Shown: positions 26,843 to 35,158 of the stretch, in pieces | How the letters are laid out: the number at the start of each line of letters is the position of its first letter | Position numbering within the stretch: the first letter of the stretch is position 1 | Source of the DNA: an uncultured Prevotellaceae bacterium | GTDB lineage: Bacteria; Bacteroidota; Bacteroidia; Bacteroidales; Muribaculaceae | Reading direction: 5' to 3' | Length of the DNA: 54,250 bases | Assembly (NCBI GenBank): GCA_900318065.1 | Contig: ONIY01000035.1 | Span: forward strand, 1-54,250 | The notes under the pieces: model-generated | Seen by the model: the letters and a program-made list of their open reading frames with translations, nothing else | Database searches by the model: none | What the model was told of the DNA's origin: nothing | Program-made: the position numbers and the translations under genes

Positions 26843-28387
26843 ATGGCACAGCGTCGTTTCCCTGTGGGAGTGCAGGATTTTGAGAGCATTATTAAAGATG
26901 GTTTTGTCTATGTCGACAAGACCGAGTACATCTATAACCTTGCCAACAACTACGGCAATGCGATATTCCTGAGCCGCCCCAGGCGGTTTGGAAAGTCGCT
27001 GCTGTGCTCCACACTCAGGCACTATTTCCAGGGGCATAAGGAGTTGTTCCAGGGGCTCGCTATTGAGAAACTCGAGGAGAAATGGACCGAGTATCCCGTT
27101 TTCCACTTCGACATGTCGCAATGCAAGAACGATGAGCCCAAGGGGGTGGAAGAATCGCTGCGCTCATTGCTGCTAGGCTTTGAGGAAAGATATGATTGCG
27201 TGGGACTGGAATCCCCCACCAATTATGGCGACCGCCTCAAGCGATTGATAGAGACGGCCCACAAGCGCACCGGCAACCGTGCGGTGCTAATCTTTGACGA
27301 GTATGACTCGCCTGTGCTCAACGTCATCGATGATCCCGAGAAGATGAAAGCCATAAAAAGCATCTACAACAGTTTCTATGGTCCTGTCAAGAGCATGAGC
27401 GACCACTTGCGCTTTGTGCTTATCACTGGCATCACCAAGTTCTCGCAGATGTCGATCTTCTCCACCATCAACAACCTGAAAAACATATCTTTTTTAGAGA
27501 AGTTTGAGGGATTATGTGGCATCACTGCCCAGGAGCTGGAAAAGAATTTCAAAGAAGACATCGGCGCCATGGCGGCAACTCTCCGAAAGCCCCCCGAGGA
27601 AATTGTGCAACTGTTGCGCCGCAAGTACGACGGGTATCATTTTGGACCTGGCTTGGTGGATGTTTATAATCCCTTTAGTATTATCAATGCGTTTGATGAC
27701 CATTTCCTCAAGGACTACTGGTTCACCAGCGCCACGCCCAGTGCGCTGATAAAGATACTGAACAAGTACAACTTCAAACTCACCGACATTGAGAGCAAGC
27801 GTGTTTACGAGAGCACATTTGACCAGCCTTTCGACAACATGAAAAGTGCGTTGCACATCCTTTACCAGAGCGGTTATTTGACGATCAAAGACTATGATTT
27901 TGAGCGTAACGTCTATACACTTGGAATCCCCAATGGCGAAGTCTATTCAGGTCTTTACAACACCCTCATGCCCTTGTATCTCAATCCATCGGACGAAGAC
28001 AACACCTCGCTGCTCCTGGCAGTGCAGGACGCGATGATAGACGACGACATCGAGGCGGCGCTCACGGCTGTGCAGAGCTACCTCTCGGCATTGCCCTACG
28101 ACCTGAGCAACAAGACCGAGCGCGACTTTGAGACGATATTGAAGGTGCTCTTCGACTGTCTTGGCATCAGAACCGATACCGAGGTCAAGAATGCCCGCGG
28201 CCGTTGCGATGTGGTGATGAAGAACAAGAGCACCATCTATGTGCTGGAACTGAAGATTTCAGGCACTGCCACCGTTGACGACGCGCTGGCGCAGATCGAC
28301 GAGAAGAACTACCTCATCCCCTACTGGAACGACCCACGCCGCAAGGTGAAAGTGGGCGTAGTCGAGTGGAAAACCGTAGAGAGTTGA
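26843..28387 (+). CDS. AAA-ATPase-like protein with PD-(D/E)XK nuclease domain (DUF1703), copy 1
   Basis: A 514-aa soluble protein of the AAA-ATPase-like/DUF1703 family, often present in many copies in Bacteroidales. Walker A is RPRRFGKSLL (about residues 45-54) and Walker B is VLIFDEYDSPV (about 149-159). The C-terminal PD-(D/E)XK-like domain contains GRCDVVMKNK and the ELK triad in YVLELKI. The family has no settled function; mobile-element or defence links are proposed only by analogy. A paralogue follows 122 bp downstream with a similar promoter and leader, so the whole unit was duplicated. Confidence 0.9.
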   Translation: MAQRRFPVGVQDFESIIKDGFVYVDKTEYIYNLANNYGNAIFLSRPRRFGKSLLCSTLRHYFQGHKELFQGLAIEKLEEKWTEYPVFHFDMSQCKNDEPKGVEESLRSLLLGFEERYDCVGLESPTNYGDRLKRLIETAHKRTGNRAVLIFDEYDSPVLNVIDDPEKMKAIKSIYNSFYGPVKSMSDHLRFVLITGITKFSQMSIFSTINNLKNISFLEKFEGLCGITAQELEKNFKEDIGAMAATLRKPPEEIVQLLRRKYDGYHFGPGLVDVYNPFSIINAFDDHFLKDYWFTSATPSALIKILNKYNFKLTDIESKRVYESTFDQPFDNMKSALHILYQSGYLTIKDYDFERNVYTLGIPNGEVYSGLYNTLMPLYLNPSDEDNTSLLLAVQDAMIDDDIEAALTAVQSYLSALPYDLSNKTERDFETILKVLFDCLGIRTDTEVKNARGRCDVVMKNKSTIYVLELKISGTATVDDALAQIDEKNYLIPYWNDPRRKVKVGVVEWKTVES

Positions 28388-28440
28388 CCGGATCGCTCTC
28401 TGTGAATTGCTTTTCAGCATGCTTTTTTTCAAAAAAAAGA

Positions 28441-28471
28441 TTGAGATTTTGTTGGACATCCACTATTTTTG
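28441..28471 (+). promoter_or_regulatory. promoter of the second AAA-ATPase/DUF1703 gene
   Basis: TATTTTTG at 28464-28471 matches TAnnTTTG. TTGA at 28441-28444, 19 bp upstream, is a plausible -33 element. The leader after the box (GCAACCGAGAAAAA, later AGTTTTCAT) is homologous to that of copy 1. Confidence 0.6.
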
Positions 28472-28509
28472 CAACCGAGAAAAAGAACGTATAAACTAGT
28501 TTTCATAAT

Positions 28510-30075
28510 ATGTCACAACGTCGTTTCCCTGTGGGAGTGCAGGACTTTGAGAAGATTATAACCGAGGGTTTTGTTTATGTCGACAAGACCGAGTACATCT
28601 ATAACCTAGCCAACAACTATGGCGATGCGATATTCCTGAGCCGCCCCAGGCGGTTTGGCAAGTCGTTGCTGTGCTCCACATTGCGGCACTATTTCCAGGG
28701 GCACAAAGAATTGTTCAAGGGGCTCGCTATTGAGAAACTCGAGGAGAAATGGACCGAGTATCCTGTTTTCCACTTCGACATGTCGCAATGCAAGAACGAT
28801 GAGCCCAAGGGGGTGGAAAGTTCTCTGGACTTGACGCTAAAAGCATTTGAGAAGAAATATGACCTCTCAGGTGAGAACTTGAGTTTCGGTGACCGGCTCA
28901 AGATGCTTATCCTTTCGGCCCACAAGCGCACCGGCAACCGCGCGGTGCTCATCTTTGATGAGTATGACTCGCCTGTGCTCAACGTCATCGATGAGCCCGA
29001 GAAGATAAAGGCCATAAAAAGCATCTACAACAGTTTCTATGGTCCTGTAAAGAGCATGAGCGACCATTTGCGCTTTGTGCTTATCACTGGCATCACCAAG
29101 TTCTCGCAGATGTCGATCTTCTCCACCATCAACAACCTGAGCAACATCTCCATGCTAGAGCAATGGGAAGGCCTGTGTGGCATCACTGCCCAGGAGCTTG
29201 AACGGGATTTCAAGGAAGACATCGCTCAGATGGCGATTAAGTTCAAAGTCACTCCCGAGGAAATGATACAACGGCTGCGTGACCGATACGACGGTTATCA
29301 CTTTGGGCCTGGCATGGTAGACGTGTACAATCCTTTCAGCATCGTCAACACCTTTGCCAACAAAGTCCTCAAAGACTACTGGTTCACCAGCGCCACCCCG
29401 AGTGCCCTGATAAAGATTCTCGACAAGTACAACTTCAAGCTCACCGACATAGATAACAAGCAGGTCTATGATAGCTCGTTTGACCAGCCATTCGACAATA
29501 TGAAAAGTGCGTTACACATCTTGTATCAGAGTGGTTACCTGACGATTAAAGACTATGATTTTATTGACGAGATCTACACTTTGGGAATACCAAATGGCGA
29601 AGTATATTCTGGCTTTTACAACACACTCATGCCATTGTATCTCAATCCGTCGGACGATGACAACACCTCGCTGCTTATAACTGTTCAGCGTGCGATGCGC
29701 AACGATGACATAGACACCGTCCTCACTGCAGTGCAGAACTATCTTGCTGCCCTACCCTACGACCTGAGTAACAAGACCGAGCGCGACTTTGAGACGATAT
29801 TGAAGGTGCTCTTCGACTGCCTTGGCATCAGAACCGATACTGAGGTAAAGAACGCCCGCGGCCGCTGCGACGTGGTGATGAAGAACAAGAACACCATCTA
29901 TGTGCTGGAGCTGAAGATCTCAGGCGCTGCCACCGTTGACGACGCGCTGGCGCAGATCGACGAGAAGAACTACCTCATCCCCTACTGGAACGACCCACGC
30001 CGCAAGGTGAAAGTGGGCGTAGTCGATCTCGCAAAAAGCGTAAGATTTTTACGTATCATAGAAAAGCATTATTGA
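28510..30075 (+). CDS. AAA-ATPase-like protein with PD-(D/E)XK nuclease domain (DUF1703), copy 2
   Basis: A 521-aa paralogue of the preceding gene with the same Walker A (RPRRFGKSLL), Walker B (VLIFDEYDSPV) and nuclease motifs (GRCDVVMKNK, YVLELKI). Residues 1-115 and the last 100 or so before the tail are nearly identical to copy 1, while the middle (about residues 110-150, 230-270 and 340-410) differs more. After KVKVGVV the tails are unrelated: copy 2 ends with a basic, hydrophobic stretch (SVRFLRIIEKHY). This mosaic pattern suggests gene conversion between the copies. An exported-protein gene follows 23 bp later. Confidence 0.9.
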   Translation: MSQRRFPVGVQDFEKIITEGFVYVDKTEYIYNLANNYGDAIFLSRPRRFGKSLLCSTLRHYFQGHKELFKGLAIEKLEEKWTEYPVFHFDMSQCKNDEPKGVESSLDLTLKAFEKKYDLSGENLSFGDRLKMLILSAHKRTGNRAVLIFDEYDSPVLNVIDEPEKIKAIKSIYNSFYGPVKSMSDHLRFVLITGITKFSQMSIFSTINNLSNISMLEQWEGLCGITAQELERDFKEDIAQMAIKFKVTPEEMIQRLRDRYDGYHFGPGMVDVYNPFSIVNTFANKVLKDYWFTSATPSALIKILDKYNFKLTDIDNKQVYDSSFDQPFDNMKSALHILYQSGYLTIKDYDFIDEIYTLGIPNGEVYSGFYNTLMPLYLNPSDDDNTSLLITVQRAMRNDDIDTVLTAVQNYLAALPYDLSNKTERDFETILKVLFDCLGIRTDTEVKNARGRCDVVMKNKNTIYVLELKISGAATVDDALAQIDEKNYLIPYWNDPRRKVKVGVVDLAKSVRFLRIIEKHY

Positions 30076-30098
30076 TTACAAACTATATTTTTACTATT

Positions 30099-31244
30099 AT
30101 GAAACGTTACATTTTCCTATCACTACTGCTGGCAATGGTGCTGCCAGCGATGGCACAAACCACTAACGAAGACAGATTGTACTACAATGCATTTGCCGAT
30201 GTTCTATTGTGCGCCAACGACCTTGTTGACGGCGCTGATAAGGCTTATTATTATGCCATTGAGGACTTGGACAACGATGGCGTTAAAGAGTTTGTTATCG
30301 CCGACATCCACATGACGAAAACCGTATTCAAGGCGATTAATGGAAAAGTCCAGATTATCAGTCCCGAGTATACCATCGACAACGAGAAATTGAACTGGCA
30401 TCGCGTTGAGGACTTCTACACCAACTCGGATGTTGACCGCAGCAACGACATCACGCTGCGACACCACCCTATGTTTGCCTACGACATCAACATTGTCAAG
30501 AACCAGTTCACAGTGCCTGGCGATGTGACCAGTGAAGAGGCCGTGATGAAATCGATGAAATATGACCGCATGGTATTCAAGCCCCATGTGGGAAACATCC
30601 ACCTGGTGAAATCCTACAATGGCAGCTACGACAGCGATGGCAACAAGATAGAACTGGGCAAATGCTACACCTATGCCCTCAACGATGCCGACATGACCAA
30701 GAAGATGTTCCGCGGCTACAGCAAGGACCAGGCAGTGCCCATCATCGTGCCTCAGGCGTGGCTCAAAGACCACACGCCACTGCAGTTCTCACGATATCTC
30801 GCTGGAGAGTCGAAACCCAAAGTGGGAGCAAGAGAGCGCAAAATCATTGAGAATTATTACGCCGACATTTACAAGATACGCAAGATAGAGTGGGTAGCCA
30901 CTTGTCAAGACAAGGGCCGCTCGTTCTACTATGTTGTTTTCCAGCCCCATAAAGGACAGGTTCTCGCAGCATTTGTATGCATTGCCAAAGGCCAGGTGAT
31001 TTCCAGTCACAATGCATGGTGGGAGCAAGATAAAGATTACCCCAAGATGACAACCATAGGCCCCGAGATTGATGAACTGCTTTATTTCACGCCTGAAATC
31101 ATGGTCATGACCGACACCAAGGCAGGCTTTGAACTATATGTGAGATATCCTTCACTCGAAGGTGTTCACTACGACATCTGGCGAGAGATTGCTGGTCAGT
31201 GGATAGTGATTCAAGGCGGCTACCACTACTTGATGGCCTATTGA
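30099..31244 (+). CDS. exported protein of unknown function
   Basis: A 381-aa protein with a clean signal peptide (MKRYIFLSLLLAMVLPAMAQ). The start at 30099 is chosen because the longer frame from 30072 would place nine residues before the signal peptide and overlap the upstream gene. The segment DLDNDGVKEFVIADIHM (about residues 49-65) resembles the acidic calcium-binding loops of VCBS/FG-GAP-like repeats. No enzymatic motif is recognised. It may be co-transcribed with the second DUF1703 ATPase (23-bp gap). Confidence 0.7.
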   Translation: MKRYIFLSLLLAMVLPAMAQTTNEDRLYYNAFADVLLCANDLVDGADKAYYYAIEDLDNDGVKEFVIADIHMTKTVFKAINGKVQIISPEYTIDNEKLNWHRVEDFYTNSDVDRSNDITLRHHPMFAYDINIVKNQFTVPGDVTSEEAVMKSMKYDRMVFKPHVGNIHLVKSYNGSYDSDGNKIELGKCYTYALNDADMTKKMFRGYSKDQAVPIIVPQAWLKDHTPLQFSRYLAGESKPKVGARERKIIENYYADIYKIRKIEWVATCQDKGRSFYYVVFQPHKGQVLAAFVCIAKGQVISSHNAWWEQDKDYPKMTTIGPEIDELLYFTPEIMVMTDTKAGFELYVRYPSLEGVHYDIWREIAGQWIVIQGGYHYLMAY

Positions 31245-31273
31245 TGCCACCTACCCTCAGCTGGAGAATTTCA

Positions 31274-31314
31274 CACGCGCTATAACACCTCTCATTAGGT
31301 TGTTATAGCGCGTG
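31274..31314. terminator. long perfect hairpin, possible terminator
   Basis: A perfect 14-bp stem, CACGCGCTATAACA at 31274-31287 with its complement at 31301-31314, extended inward by CCT/AGG with a one-base bulge. There is no poly-T run after it, so it may be a processing or mRNA-stabilising structure and not a simple intrinsic terminator. It lies 29 bp after the exported-protein gene. Confidence 0.55.
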
Positions 31315-31390
31315 ATTGTGTTGCATGCTATTTCCCATTTTTTTCACAAAGATTATAACTTAATTACACCTTATTTAAATAAAAAATTTG

Positions 31391-31398
31391 TACCTTTG
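31391..31398 (+). promoter_or_regulatory. -7 box of the methylmalonyl-CoA operon
   Basis: TACCTTTG matches TAnnTTTG exactly, 61 bp upstream of the epimerase start. A -33 TTTG at the right distance is not evident. Confidence 0.6.
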
Positions 31399-31459
31399 CA
31401 CGTCTTTTTGCAAGAAATATAATTAACTTATAATATAAACTTTTTACTAACAATTAATT

Positions 31460-31879
31460 ATGGACATTTCACACATCGAACACGTTGGTATAGCAGTCAC
31501 AAGCCTTGATGAGGCTATACCTTTCTATGAGAAATTTCTCGGTTTCAAATGCTTCGCAATCGAAGAGGTAGAAGATCAGCACGTTAGAACAGCCTTCTTC
31601 AAGGTGGGCCAAACCAAGATTGAGCTTCTTGAGGCAACAAGCCCCGACAGCGCTATCGCCAAGTTCATTGAGAAGAACGGTGGCCGTGGTGGCATCCAGC
31701 ACATCGCATTTGCAGTAGAAGACGGCGTTGCCAACGCATTGCAGGAGATCCAGGACAAGGACGGTCGCGTTCTCGACAAGGCACCCCGCAAGGGCGCTGA
31801 GGGCCTGAATATCGCTTTCGTTCACCCCAAGACCTCGGCTGGCGCTCTCGTTGAGCTTTGCGAAGACCCCAACAAATAA
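31460..31879 (+). CDS. mce: methylmalonyl-CoA epimerase
   Basis: Interconverts (S)- and (R)-methylmalonyl-CoA, linking the mutase and decarboxylase steps of the succinate-to-propionate pathway. The 139-aa VOC-fold protein has metal-ligand histidines in HIEHVGIAV (residues 4-12) and GIQHIAFAVED, with an acidic ligand near the C-terminus (ALVELCED). The decarboxylase genes follow in the same direction, which is strong context support. The mutase itself is not in the window. Confidence 0.95.
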   Translation: MDISHIEHVGIAVTSLDEAIPFYEKFLGFKCFAIEEVEDQHVRTAFFKVGQTKIELLEATSPDSAIAKFIEKNGGRGGIQHIAFAVEDGVANALQEIQDKDGRVLDKAPRKGAEGLNIAFVHPKTSAGALVELCEDPNK

Positions 31880-31886
31880 TTGAGTT

Positions 31887-31962
31887 AAGTTTAAAGTTTT
31901 AAGTGTCAAGTGGCTACGCCAACTGACAACTGATAACCGACAACTGATAACTATCAACAAAT
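31887..31962. repeat. 7-bp tandem repeat tracts filling the mce-mmdA gap
   Basis: Two adjacent tracts of 7-bp units. AAGTTTA, AAGTTTT, AAGTGTC and AAGTGGC run from 31887 to 31914. After a 6-bp joint, AACTGAC, AACTGAT, AACCGAC, AACTGAT, AACTATC and AACAAAT run from 31921 to 31962. They take up nearly all of the 92 bp between mce and mmdA. Confidence 0.88.
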
Positions 31963-31971
31963 CAAATAAAA

Positions 31972-33585
31972 ATGAGTAAACAACTCGAAAAAATCCAGCA
32001 ACTCATCGACATGCGTGCCCAGGCACGCGTGGGCGGCGGCGAGAAGGCCATCGCCAAGCAGCATGAGAAGGGCAAATACACAGCCCGTGAGAGAATCAAT
32101 ATGCTCCTTGATCCAGGCAGTTTTGAAGAGCTCGACATGTTTGTGCGCCATCGCTGCACCAACTTTGGTCAGGAGAAGAAATCGTTCCTTGGCGACGGTG
32201 TAGTAACTGGTTATGGAACCGTTGACGGACGATTAGTATATGTCTTCGCACAAGACTTCACCGTGATAGGTGGCTCGCTTGGCGAGGCAATGGCATGGAA
32301 GATGTGCAAGGTTATGGACCTGGCCATGAAGCAGGGTGCTCCCATCGTTGGTCTTAACGACTCGGGCGGCGCACGCATTCCTGAGGGCATCAATGCCCTT
32401 GCTGGCTATGCCGAGATTTTCCAGCGCAACATCGATGCCAGTGGTGTAGTTCCCCAGATTTCGGCTATCCTGGGTCCATGCGCCGGTGGTGCAGTATATT
32501 CACCCGCCCTTACCGACTTCACACTCATGGCCAAGGGCACCTCGTTCATGTTCCTTACCGGTCCTGCAGTAGTAAAGACCGTTACTGGCGAGAACGTGAC
32601 CCAAGAGCAACTGGGTGGTGCAACTGTTCATGCCCAGAAGAGTGGTGTTACCCACTTTGCCTGCGACACCGAGGAAGAAGTCATCAACACCATCAAGCGC
32701 CTGTTGAGCTACATGCCCAGCAACAACATGGAGGAGGCTCCCCGCTGCGAGTGCACCGATCCTATCGACCGTGTAGAGGATGCTTTGAACAACATCATCC
32801 CCGAGAGCCCCAACGATCCTTACAACATGTATGACGTGATAGGTGCAATCGTCGACAACGGCGAGTTCCTTGAGGTACACCGCGACTTTGCCAAGAACAT
32901 CATCGTGGGTTTCGCTCGCTTCAATGGTCAGAGTGTGGGTGTGGTAGCCAACCAGCCCCAGCACATGGCCGGCGTGCTCGACGTTAACGCCTCTAAGAAA
33001 GGTGGACGCTTCGTTCGCTTCTGCGATGCCTTCAACATTCCACTGGTAACACTCGTTGACGTGCCCGGTTTCTTGCCTGGTACTGGCCAAGAGTATAACG
33101 CCGTTATCCTTAACGGTGCCAAGTTGCTCTACGCCTACGGAGAGGCTACCGTTCCCAAGGTTACCGTCACCCTGCGCAAGAGCTATGGTGGCAGCCACAT
33201 TGTGATGAGCTGCAAGCAGCTGCGTGGCGACATGAACTATGCATGGCCAAGTGCCGAGATTGCTGTGATGGGTGCTGCTGGTGCCGCTGGCATTCTCTAT
33301 GCCAAGGACATGAAGGCTGCCAAGACTGCCGCTGCCGAGGCTAAAGAGGCTGGCGACGAGGCAAAGGCTGCCCAAATTCTTGAGGACAACAAGAAGTTCA
33401 TCGAGGAGAAAGAGCAAGAGTACAACGACTTGTTCTGCACTCCATTCAATGCTGCCAAGTATGGCTACATCGACGATGTTATTGAGCCCCGCAACACTCG
33501 CTTCCGCGTGATTCGTGCCCTTGAGCAACTGCGCACCAAGAAGTACAACAATCCCGCCAAGAAGCACGGCAATATTCCATTGTAG
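31972..33585 (+). CDS. mmdA: methylmalonyl-CoA decarboxylase alpha subunit (carboxyltransferase)
   Basis: A 537-aa acyl-CoA carboxyltransferase of the propionyl-CoA carboxylase beta family. It moves CO2 from methylmalonyl-CoA to the biotin carrier. The family crotonase-like halves are visible, with glycine-rich oxyanion segments NDSGGARIPEG and LGPCAGGAVYSP in the N half, and VPGFLPGTGQE and SYGGSHIVM in the C half. The operon context (OadG-type subunit, biotin carrier, beta-subunit Na+ pump) marks it as a decarboxylase and not an ATP-driven carboxylase. Confidence 0.94.
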   Translation: MSKQLEKIQQLIDMRAQARVGGGEKAIAKQHEKGKYTARERINMLLDPGSFEELDMFVRHRCTNFGQEKKSFLGDGVVTGYGTVDGRLVYVFAQDFTVIGGSLGEAMAWKMCKVMDLAMKQGAPIVGLNDSGGARIPEGINALAGYAEIFQRNIDASGVVPQISAILGPCAGGAVYSPALTDFTLMAKGTSFMFLTGPAVVKTVTGENVTQEQLGGATVHAQKSGVTHFACDTEEEVINTIKRLLSYMPSNNMEEAPRCECTDPIDRVEDALNNIIPESPNDPYNMYDVIGAIVDNGEFLEVHRDFAKNIIVGFARFNGQSVGVVANQPQHMAGVLDVNASKKGGRFVRFCDAFNIPLVTLVDVPGFLPGTGQEYNAVILNGAKLLYAYGEATVPKVTVTLRKSYGGSHIVMSCKQLRGDMNYAWPSAEIAVMGAAGAAGILYAKDMKAAKTAAAEAKEAGDEAKAAQILEDNKKFIEEKEQEYNDLFCTPFNAAKYGYIDDVIEPRNTRFRVIRALEQLRTKKYNNPAKKHGNIPL

Positions 33586-33635
33586 TAGTTTAGTGTTTAG
33601 AGAATGCCTTGCGATGAATCTCACCACAAGCTTCG

Positions 33636-33670
33636 ATAAACCATAAACCATCAACTATCAACAATTCAAG
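33636..33670. repeat. 7-bp tandem repeat tract ending at a start codon
   Basis: Five consecutive 7-bp units (ATAAACC twice, ATCAACT, ATCAACA, ATTCAAG) start at 33636, 33643, 33650, 33657 and 33664. They end exactly at the ATG of the next gene (33671). Two further 7-bp units, TAGTTTA and GTGTTTA, begin right after the mmdA stop (33586-33599). Confidence 0.88.
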
Positions 33671-34699
33671 ATGAATAAGAAAATAATATTGACACTGATT
33701 GCTGTGGTTGCCGCCATGACCGCGATGGCACAAGGTCGCCTTGACCTGCGCATCAACGAGGTGATGGTTCAAAACGACAGCAACTATGTTGACGCCGATG
33801 GCCACCGCTCAGCCTGGATTGAGATTTTCAATGCCTCGCACAGCACCAATGCTATCGAGAAGATGTTTATCACCACTTTCAAGCAGGACTACATCCAAAA
33901 CTACTTCAAGGTAGAGGAGTCGAAGAGCAACAAGAAGCGCAATCAACTCCTGAATGAGCTTGCCGAGAAAGAGGGCGATAAAATCTATGTGATACCCCGC
34001 GGCGACGTCGACACCAAGGTAAAGCCACGCACCCATGTGGTGTTCTTTGCCGACGGTGAAGATGCTGCAGGCACCTTCCACCTCCCATTCAAGCTCGAGG
34101 CAGGAAAGGACAACTACATTGCCCTCTACGACGTGAACGGTGACCTTGTTGACGAGGTTATAGTGCCTGCCAACCTGCCCGCCGACCAGTCGTTTGCCCG
34201 CACTAGCGAGGATGCTATCGACCTTCACAAGGACTCTCGCAGCTTCGACAAAGCCGAGTGGCAAATGCGCAACGGCAGCAGCGAGGAACTCGCCATCACT
34301 CCAGCGAAGTTCAACGCCCGCCCAGTGAACGAGAACATCCAGAAGTTTAAAGACGGAGACCCCTCGGGCATCATGCTTACCATCATGTCGATGGGCGTAG
34401 TGTTCTTGGCGCTGTTACTGCTCTACATCCTCTTCAAGCTCTTTGGCATTGCTTTCTCAAGCAAGGATGGCAAGAAGGAAGAACCAGCAGCAGTTAAAGA
34501 AGAAGAGCCCGTGGCACAGGAAGGCGGCGAGGCCGATGAGGCTATTGCAGCCATCTGCATGGCCCTGTATCAGCACTTCAACTCTCATGACGAGGAAAGT
34601 GGCGTGATAACCATCGACCACAGTCATGAGGCTCACAGCTCATGGGGTTCAAAAGGCAACTTGCTGCTTCGTGTTCCCAAGCATCACGACAATCATTAA
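33671..34699 (+). CDS. OadG-family subunit fused to an N-terminal lamin-tail-like domain
   Basis: A 342-aa membrane-anchored subunit of the methylmalonyl-CoA decarboxylase. A signal peptide (about residues 1-20) is followed by a segment resembling a lamin-tail domain (LRINEVMVQNDSN, then RSAWIEIFNAS), so most of the protein lies outside the membrane. One transmembrane helix near residues 236-257 (SGIMLTIMSMGVVFLALLLL) and a C-terminal helix with AAICMALYQHF correspond to the OadG/delta subunit that assembles the pump. The canonical OadG is only about 80-100 aa, so the large N-terminal domain is an addition. It precedes the biotin carrier by 26 bp. Confidence 0.85.
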   Translation: MNKKIILTLIAVVAAMTAMAQGRLDLRINEVMVQNDSNYVDADGHRSAWIEIFNASHSTNAIEKMFITTFKQDYIQNYFKVEESKSNKKRNQLLNELAEKEGDKIYVIPRGDVDTKVKPRTHVVFFADGEDAAGTFHLPFKLEAGKDNYIALYDVNGDLVDEVIVPANLPADQSFARTSEDAIDLHKDSRSFDKAEWQMRNGSSEELAITPAKFNARPVNENIQKFKDGDPSGIMLTIMSMGVVFLALLLLYILFKLFGIAFSSKDGKKEEPAAVKEEEPVAQEGGEADEAIAAICMALYQHFNSHDEESGVITIDHSHEAHSSWGSKGNLLLRVPKHHDNH

Positions 34700-34725
34700 T
34701 CACTAACATTTAATTTGTTTTATCA

Positions 34726-35154
34726 ATGAAAGAATATAAGTATAAAATCAATGGTCACGAATACAAAGTAAATGTTGGTGACATTGAGAACAATATTGCC
34801 CACATCGAGGTAAACGGTGTTTCTTACAACGTTGAACTCGAAGAGGAGAAGGCTATCAAACCTGTAGTGAAGAGAGTGGCAGTGAGCAACGACGCTCCAG
34901 TTGCCAAGCCCGCTGCTGCTAAGCCAGCCGCCGCTGCAGGAGAGTTTGTTATTTCATCGCCACTTCCTGGTGTTATCAAGGAGTTCTTTGTAAAAGAGGG
35001 ACAAGAGGTTAAGGCCAGCGACGTTGTGTGCATTCTCGAGGCCATGAAGATGGGCAACGAGATTCACGCCGGCAAGGATGGTGTTGTTAAATCAATCAAC
35101 GTAGCAAAGGATGAGTCGGTACTCGAGGGTACCACTATTATGATTATCGCTTAA
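34726..35154 (+). CDS. mmdC: biotin carrier subunit of methylmalonyl-CoA decarboxylase
   Basis: A 142-aa biotinyl protein that shuttles the carboxyl group from the alpha to the beta subunit. An N-terminal domain (residues 1-50) is followed by a flexible alanine/proline/lysine linker (about 60-75) and the lipoyl-type domain with the biotinylated lysine in EAMKMGNEI (about residues 106-114). It ends 4 bp before the beta-subunit start, indicating tight coupling. Confidence 0.95.
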   Translation: MKEYKYKINGHEYKVNVGDIENNIAHIEVNGVSYNVELEEEKAIKPVVKRVAVSNDAPVAKPAAAKPAAAAGEFVISSPLPGVIKEFFVKEGQEVKASDVVCILEAMKMGNEIHAGKDGVVKSINVAKDESVLEGTTIMIIA

Positions 35155-35158
35155 TATT

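Noticed and set aside
26843-30075. Possible assembly duplication of one DUF1703 gene
   Set aside because: The copies differ throughout the middle and have different tails and promoters, so they are true paralogues.
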